Shown in pieces: positions 59,751 through 64,000 of a DNA stretch of 64,000 nt. Under the pieces are notes generated by a model, which saw only the letters and a program-made list of their open reading frames with translations, was not told the DNA's origin and made no database searches. The position numbers and the translations under genes were made by a program. Origin of the DNA: Streptomyces lichenis (GTDB taxonomy: Bacteria > Actinomycetota > Actinomycetes > Streptomycetales > Streptomycetaceae). Within the stretch, counting starts at the first letter, position 1, and every line of letters begins with the position of its first letter. The DNA is taken from contig NZ_JALPTH010000030.1 in assembly GCF_023218175.1 (NCBI RefSeq), positions 1 through 64,000 on the forward strand, read 5' to 3'.

Positions 59751-62243
59751 ATGCAGGCACAAGCAACAGGAAGAAGTACGGAAGACGTGCGGGAACAAGC
59801 ACAGGACGGCCCCGGGGGTACGGGCCCGGCGGGGGAGGACACGGCCGCGTTCGGGGCGCTGCTGCGGAGTCTGCGGCTGGCGAGAGCGCTGACCCTGGAG
59901 GGCCTGGCCGAGGCCTCGGGTCTGAGCGCGCGCGGCATCGGGGACCTGGAGCGCGGGCGGCGGGCCAGCCCGCAGCGCCGTACGGTGACCGCCCTCGCCG
60001 ACGCCCTGCGCCTGTCCCCGGAGGAGCACCGGCAGCTGCTGGCCGCCGCCCGCCCGCCCCGCACCCCGGGGCCCTCCGCCGCCGGAGCGCGGTCCCTGCC
60101 GTTGCCCCGGGGCGTGGACGACTTCACCGGCCGCGAGGCGGAGTTGGCCCTGCTGGAGCGGCTGGCCACCCAGGCCGCGTCGGACGAGGCCGCCGGCGGG
60201 CCGGTGCCGACGACCGGGACGACGGAGGCCCCCGGCCGGCCGGTGACGACCACGGCGGCACAGGCCCCCAGGCAGCCCGCGTCCCCCGGGGCGCCGCAGC
60301 CCGCACCCCGGCAGCCGGTGGCGGTGAACGGCGGCCGGCAGCCCGTGGTGGTGACGGTGAGCGGGCAGCCGGGGGCCGGCAAGACCACACTCGTCCTCCA
60401 GGCCGCCCGCCGGCTCGGCCACCACTTCCCGGACGGCCGGCTCGTGGTGGACCTGCGCGGTGTGGACGAGGAGCCGCCCGGCACCACCGAACTGCTCCTC
60501 GGGGTGCTCAAGTCCCTCGGCGTGGCCGACCGCGAACTGCTCGACGCCGGCCCGGAGGGCCTGAAGGAGCTGTACGGGCGGGTGCTGGCCGAGCGCCGGT
60601 GCCTGCTGGTCCTGGACAACGCCCGCGACGAGGCGCAGGTCCGCCCGCTGCTGCCCGGCGCCGGACCGGCCATGGTGCTGGTCACCAGCCGCCGCATGCT
60701 GACCGGGCTGGACAGCGTCCACCGGCTGCCGCTGGGCGCGCTCAGCCCGCCGGAGGCGGTCGCCTTCCTGGCCGACCTGGCCGGCCCCGGCCGCGCGGCG
60801 GCCGACCCCGAGGCACTGGCGGCGGTGGCCGGCTACTGCGGCCATCTGCCGCTGGCCCTGCGGGTGGCGGGCAACTGGCTGGCCACCCGCGCCGATGTGC
60901 CGGTGCGCCGGCTGGCCGGGCGGCTGGCCGTGGAGCACCGGCGGCTGGACGCGCTGGCCGCCGGGGACGTCAGCGTGGCGAGCGCCTTCGACCTCTCGTA
61001 CCGCCATCTCGGCCCCACCGCGGCCCTGATGTTCCGCCGCCTGGCCCTGGTGCCCGGCCAGGACACCGGGGTGCCCGGTGCGGCCCGGCTCACCGGGCAG
61101 GACCCGTTCGACGCCGAGGACACCCTGGAGGAGCTGGTCGAGGCCGGGCTGCTGGGCGCGTCCGGGGAGCGCTACCGGCTGCACGACCTGCTCTGCCTGT
61201 ACGCCCGCACCCGGCTGTCCGTCGAGGACCGCCCGGAGGACACCGAGGCGGCCCGGGCGGCGCTGTACGCCTGGCTGCTGGACACCACCGTACGGGCGGG
61301 CCGCTGGTACGAGCCCGACCACGACCCCTCGCGGATCGATCCGGACTCCGTCCCCGACCTCCCCGACCCCGCCACCGCCCGCCGCTGGCTGCAGGCCGAG
61401 AGCGTCAACTGGCCGGCCGCCCTGCGCGCCGCCGCGGCGGCCGGCGACCACGCCCGGGTGGTGGAGGTGGCCGAGGCCCTGCACTGGTTCTCCGACCACT
61501 GGATCTTCTGGGGCCACTGGCCCGAGGTCTTCGGCACCGCCGCCCGGTCCGCCGAGGCCCTGGGCGACCCGCTCGCCGAGGCCACCCAGCTCAACTACCA
61601 CTCCTGGGCGCTGACCGTCTGCGAGGGCCGCCCGGAGGAGGGCCTGGCCCGGGCCACCCGGGCCCTGGACTCCGCCGTACGCGCCGGCGACCTGGTCCAG
61701 CAGGCGTGGGCGCACCACTACCGGTCGCTGGCCTACGAGCGGCTGGACCGCCCCGACCTCGCCCTGGACCACATCGAGCAGGCGGCCCGGCTCTTCGAGG
61801 CCGGCGGCGACCTCAACGGCACCCTTCAGGCGCTCCACGGCCGTGCCATCGCGCTCCGTGACAGCGGCCGGGCCGCCGAGTCCCTGGCCTGCTACCGCGA
61901 CGCCCTCGCCTATCTGGACGAGCACAAGGACCGCCTGCCCGCCCACATCGCCGGCTTCGCCCGGCACGAGATCCTCGGCGGGATCGGGCAGTGCCACGGC
62001 CGCCTGGGGCAGTGGGACGAGGCCGTGAGCCATCTGCACCGCTCCATCGACGTCTGCCTGGCCAGCGGGAACACCGCCATGCTCAGCCGCAAGATCGTGT
62101 TCCTGGCGGACATCCTCCAGGCCGCGGGCCGCCTGGACGAGGCCCGGGAGGCCTACGCCCGCTGCCTCGCCCTCGGCCCCGACGCCGACCCCACCCGCCT
62201 CGCCCACGCCCGCGACCAGCTCGACCGCCTGGACGCCGACTGA
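59751..62243 (+). CDS. XRE-HTH, NB-ARC-like NTPase, TPR regulator (AfsR/SARP-relative without SARP domain)
   Basis: 830 aa from ATG 59751 (AGGAACGA upstream). Residues ~30-90 are an XRE HTH (FGALLRSLRLARALTLEGLA, EASGLSARGIGDLERGRRAS). A Pro/Thr-rich linker follows. NTPase: FTGREAELALLERLA, Walker A SGQPGAGKTTLVLQA, Walker B RCLLVLDNARDE, VLVTSRR, and GGHLPLALR-type YCGHLPLALRVAGNWLATR. The C-terminal ~350 residues are TPR-like (AHHYRSLAYERLDRPDLALD, HIEQAARLFEAGGDLNGTLQ, EARAAYARCLAL-type ends). The architecture is that of STAND regulators: an NTP-gated transcription factor sensing a ligand via TPRs. It is upstream of an alpha/beta hydrolase gene. Confidence 0.9.
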   Translation: MQAQATGRSTEDVREQAQDGPGGTGPAGEDTAAFGALLRSLRLARALTLEGLAEASGLSARGIGDLERGRRASPQRRTVTALADALRLSPEEHRQLLAAARPPRTPGPSAAGARSLPLPRGVDDFTGREAELALLERLATQAASDEAAGGPVPTTGTTEAPGRPVTTTAAQAPRQPASPGAPQPAPRQPVAVNGGRQPVVVTVSGQPGAGKTTLVLQAARRLGHHFPDGRLVVDLRGVDEEPPGTTELLLGVLKSLGVADRELLDAGPEGLKELYGRVLAERRCLLVLDNARDEAQVRPLLPGAGPAMVLVTSRRMLTGLDSVHRLPLGALSPPEAVAFLADLAGPGRAAADPEALAAVAGYCGHLPLALRVAGNWLATRADVPVRRLAGRLAVEHRRLDALAAGDVSVASAFDLSYRHLGPTAALMFRRLALVPGQDTGVPGAARLTGQDPFDAEDTLEELVEAGLLGASGERYRLHDLLCLYARTRLSVEDRPEDTEAARAALYAWLLDTTVRAGRWYEPDHDPSRIDPDSVPDLPDPATARRWLQAESVNWPAALRAAAAAGDHARVVEVAEALHWFSDHWIFWGHWPEVFGTAARSAEALGDPLAEATQLNYHSWALTVCEGRPEEGLARATRALDSAVRAGDLVQQAWAHHYRSLAYERLDRPDLALDHIEQAARLFEAGGDLNGTLQALHGRAIALRDSGRAAESLACYRDALAYLDEHKDRLPAHIAGFARHEILGGIGQCHGRLGQWDEAVSHLHRSIDVCLASGNTAMLSRKIVFLADILQAAGRLDEAREAYARCLALGPDADPTRLAHARDQLDRLDAD

Positions 62244-62400
62244 GCGCCCCGACGGAGCGGCCCCGAGGGAGTCGACCCGACACTGCGCGCCGAGGCCACA
62301 ACCACTGCGCCGACCGTCAACTCCCCCTGCACCACCACTCCTACGGTGAGATCCCCGCCGGCCCCGCACCGGCGCCCCGACCCGACCACAAGGAGCCCCC

Positions 62401-63114
62401 ATGACCACCCCCACCGTCCTGCTCGTCCACGGGGCCTTCGCCGACGCCGCGAGCTGGTCCGGCGTCATCACCGAACTGCGCGGCCAGGGCATCCCGGTGA
62501 TCGCCCCGCCCAACCCGCTGCGCGGCCTCGCCTCCGACGCCGCGTACATCGCCTCCGTCGCCGCCCAGATCGACGGCCCCGTCATCCTGGTCGGCCACTC
62601 CTACGGCGGCGCGCTGATCACCGTGGCCGGCACCCAGGAGAACGTCACCGGCCTCGTCTACATCGCGGCCTACGTCCTGGAGGAGGGCGAGAGCCTCGGC
62701 GAACTCCAGGGCGGCTTCCCGGCGACGCCCCTGGTGAGCAGCCTCCGCCAGTGGACCTACCCGGTCCCCGGCGCGGAGCCCGCCGTGGAGGTCACCCTCG
62801 CCGAGGACGCCTTCCCGACCGTCTTCGGCGCCGACGTACCCCTCGCCACCGCGCAGATCCTCGCCGTCGCGCAGCGCCCGCTCGCCGCCGCCGCCTTCGA
62901 GGAGGCCGCCTCCGCCGCCGCCTGGAAGACCAAGCCCTCCTGGGCGCTGGTCGCCGCCGGGGACCAGGCGATCAACCCCGAGGTCCAGCGCTTCGGCGCC
63001 AAGCGGGCCGGAGCCACCGTCGTCGAGGCCGAGGGCGCCTCACACGCGGTCGCCGTCTCCCGCCCCAAGGACGTCGCCGACCTGATCCTCCAGGCGGTCC
63101 GCGCCACCGCCTGA
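62401..63114 (+). CDS. Alpha/beta hydrolase
   Basis: 237 aa; ATG 62401 with AAGGAGCCCCC upstream. It has the fold with TVLLVHGAFADAASW (oxyanion HG), nucleophile elbow LVGHSYGGALI (Ser), Asp in the loop AAGDQAINPEVQRFGAKRA, and the catalytic His in EGASHAVAVSRP. It is similar to the EstC-type hydrolases of Streptomyces annotated as alpha/beta fold hydrolase. No signal peptide. It may be under the divergon at 59.7 kb, 157 bp downstream of the NTPase gene. The substrate is unknown. Confidence 0.9.
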   Translation: MTTPTVLLVHGAFADAASWSGVITELRGQGIPVIAPPNPLRGLASDAAYIASVAAQIDGPVILVGHSYGGALITVAGTQENVTGLVYIAAYVLEEGESLGELQGGFPATPLVSSLRQWTYPVPGAEPAVEVTLAEDAFPTVFGADVPLATAQILAVAQRPLAAAAFEEAASAAAWKTKPSWALVAAGDQAINPEVQRFGAKRAGATVVEAEGASHAVAVSRPKDVADLILQAVRATA

Positions 63115-63189
63115 GCCCCTGGCTCCCGGCTGCCACCCCCGTAGGAGCCGGAAGCCGAGCCCCAAGGCCACAAGGCCCCCCTCCCGCGA

Positions 63190-63513
63190 TCACCGCGGCG
63201 TGGAGTCGTCGCCTCTGAACGGGCCGCCGTGGCCGGGCACGATCAGGTCCGCGGCGGCCGGCACCCGGAGCCGGGAGGCGCGCAGCACCTCGCGGTCGGG
63301 AGCCACCGGGTCGTCGGCCGGGCCGTCCGCGTGCCACCACAGGTCACCGGCGAAGGCGACGACTCCCGACTCCGTGCCCGCCAGCAGCGTGATGTCCTCG
63401 GCACTGTGCCCCGGGGTGCGGATCAGCCTCAGCGAGGGAGTGAGCTCATACCCCTCCGCCTCCCGGTTCCGCCACGAATCACCGAGGTACTCCACCTTGT
63501 GGTCGTGCACCTG
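63190..63513 (-). pseudogene. C-terminal remnant of an MBL-fold metallohydrolase
   Basis: The minus-strand frame ending at 63190 reads EYLGDSWRNREAEGYELTPS, LRLIRTPGHSAEDITLLAGT, GVVAFAGDLWWHADGPADDP and ADLIVPGHGGPFRG. These are the third and later metal motifs (GHS, D of GDLWWH, GHG) of metallo-beta-lactamase-fold proteins. The upstream part with HxHxDH is missing: codons beyond about 63513 become antisense to a GlxA fragment. It is therefore a truncated gene. Confidence 0.75.
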
Positions 63514-63864
63514 AGCCTGGTCGCCGAGGTCTTCGGCCCGCACGGCGAGGGGCTGCCCGGCTTCGACTTCGTGCTCGACGCCCTGTCCACCGCGTACGAG
63601 CGCGGCGCCCTGGTCGCGGCCCACTGCGTCGGGACCTTCGCGCTGGCCGCCGCCGGCCTGCTCGACGGCCGGCGGGCCACCACTCACTGGCGGTTCGCCG
63701 ACCTGCTCGCCGACCGCCACCCCCGCATCACCGTCGAACCCGACGCCCTCTACATCGACGAAGGGCGTGTCGTCACGGGCGCGGGAGCCGCCGCCGGCTT
63801 CGATCTCTGCCTCCACCTGCTGAGACGGGAGCACGGAGCCGCGATGGCCCCGCGCGAGCACTGA
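63499..63864 (+). pseudogene. Fragment of a GlxA-type (DJ-1/PfpI-AraC) transcriptional regulator
   Basis: The frame GTG 63499 to TGA 63864 starts HLSLVAEVFGPHGEGLPGFDF, resembling residues ~15-40 of GlxA regulators, then jumps to VLDALSTAYERGALVAAHCV, GTFALAAAGLLDGRRATTHW, EGRVVTGAGAAAGFDLCLHL, the second half of the DJ-1 domain. About 60 residues are missing between them, and after LRREHGAAMA the frame ends with no AraC HTH. It is a decayed regulator with an internal deletion and a 3' truncation. It overlaps the end of the MBL remnant. Confidence 0.75.
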
Positions 63865-63882
63865 ACTCCCTTCCCGCGCACG

Positions 63883-64000
63883 TCACCCCAGGTACGGAGT
63901 GGACCGCCCCTCCAGAAAATGCCGCACCCGCAGCCGCTGGGTGTGGTGCATCGGCAGCCCCTCGATCTCCTCCGGCGACACGAACCGGACCTCCGACGAC
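63883..64000 (-). CDS. Nudix hydrolase, C-terminal end only (continues past the window)
   Basis: 39 codons to the TGA at 63883 read SSEVRFVSPEEIEGLPMHHT then QRLRVRHFLEGRSTPYLG. This is the conserved C-terminus of the Streptomyces Nudix family (MutT-like; VSPEEIxxLPMHxTQRLRI). The Nudix box itself lies outside the window. It is transcribed leftward towards the GlxA fragment. Confidence 0.75.
   Translation of the reverse strand, partial: SSEVRFVSPEEIEGLPMHHTQRLRVRHFLEGRSTPYLG

Noticed and set aside
59700..62585. Long minus-strand frame upstream of the AraC gene suggesting a 1328-codon protein
   Set aside because: The N-terminal ~960 codons are Gly/Val/Arg-rich antisense of the NTPase regulator. 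The AraC start is the GTG at 59687 with a good ribosome binding site.

Overview
The window is a 64 kb piece of a Streptomyces-type actinobacterial chromosome. Base composition is very GC-rich, codons are strongly GC3-biased, and many genes start with GTG or TTG. The gene content is typical of the Streptomyces core: two Rpf muralytic enzymes, a DUF501 gene, a serine/threonine kinase, an LC7/roadblock cluster, a SigB-type sigma module and a tRNA-Leu with UAA anticodon (bldA). From about 8.5 kb onward the order surA-like / mazG / P450 / rpf / rpf / eno / divIC / DUF501 / ppx / ndh / cfa / ABC / bldA / thiolase / cbs / hut / sigI-like / purK / purE / dipeptidases matches what I remember of the S. 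coelicolor region around SCO3101 to SCO3057. No database was consulted.

Layout. 0-7.1 kb is a variable left part: a partial TTA-containing gene, an HTH protein, two scars of decayed genes (an ATPase/DUF397 locus and a DNA-methylase tail), a methyltransferase, a secreted heparin-lyase-like enzyme, and a kinase paired with a membrane protein. 7.2-18 kb carries secreted and envelope genes and a housekeeping run (mazG-P450, two rpf genes with a probable c-di-AMP riboswitch, eno, divIC, DUF501, ppx). 18-25 kb has type II NADH dehydrogenase behind a possible Rex site, a CFA-type methyltransferase, and an ABC exporter. bldA lies at 25113-25197. 25-34 kb has membrane and metabolic genes (Bax-inhibitor family, thiolase, SGNH hydrolase, cystathionine beta-synthase) and an RpiR-type regulator.

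35-37.4 kb is a four-gene roadblock/LC7 cluster with no GTPase or kinase. 37.6-41 kb holds an amino-acid permease, an orphan antitoxin and a diaminopimelate-decarboxylase-like enzyme. 41.1-46.7 kb is a histidine-utilisation operon: hutU, an M20 amidohydrolase, hutF and hutI. 46.8-49.1 kb is a sigma / anti-anti-sigma / anti-sigma module. 49.5-53.6 kb has a peptide transporter and a two-component system. 53.6-58.5 kb has gtrA, purK, purE, a dipeptidase and a degenerate dipeptidase paralogue. The right end has an AraC regulator divergent from an XRE-NTPase-TPR regulator across a near-perfect dyad, an alpha/beta hydrolase, two more decayed genes and the end of a Nudix gene.

How the genes connect. 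bldA would be needed to translate the one TTA codon I found in a recognised gene (codon 40 of the first gene). The hut operon converts urocanate to N-formylglutamate, and the M20 enzyme probably replaces HutG. The RpiR regulator at 33.3 kb shares an exact 10-base motif with the hutU promoter. The sigma factor, STAS protein and HATPase form a partner-switching set. Most of the window is ordinary core genome. The least described parts are the GTPase-less roadblock cluster, the dipeptidase paralogue that lost its metal ligands, and the AraC/NTPase divergon.
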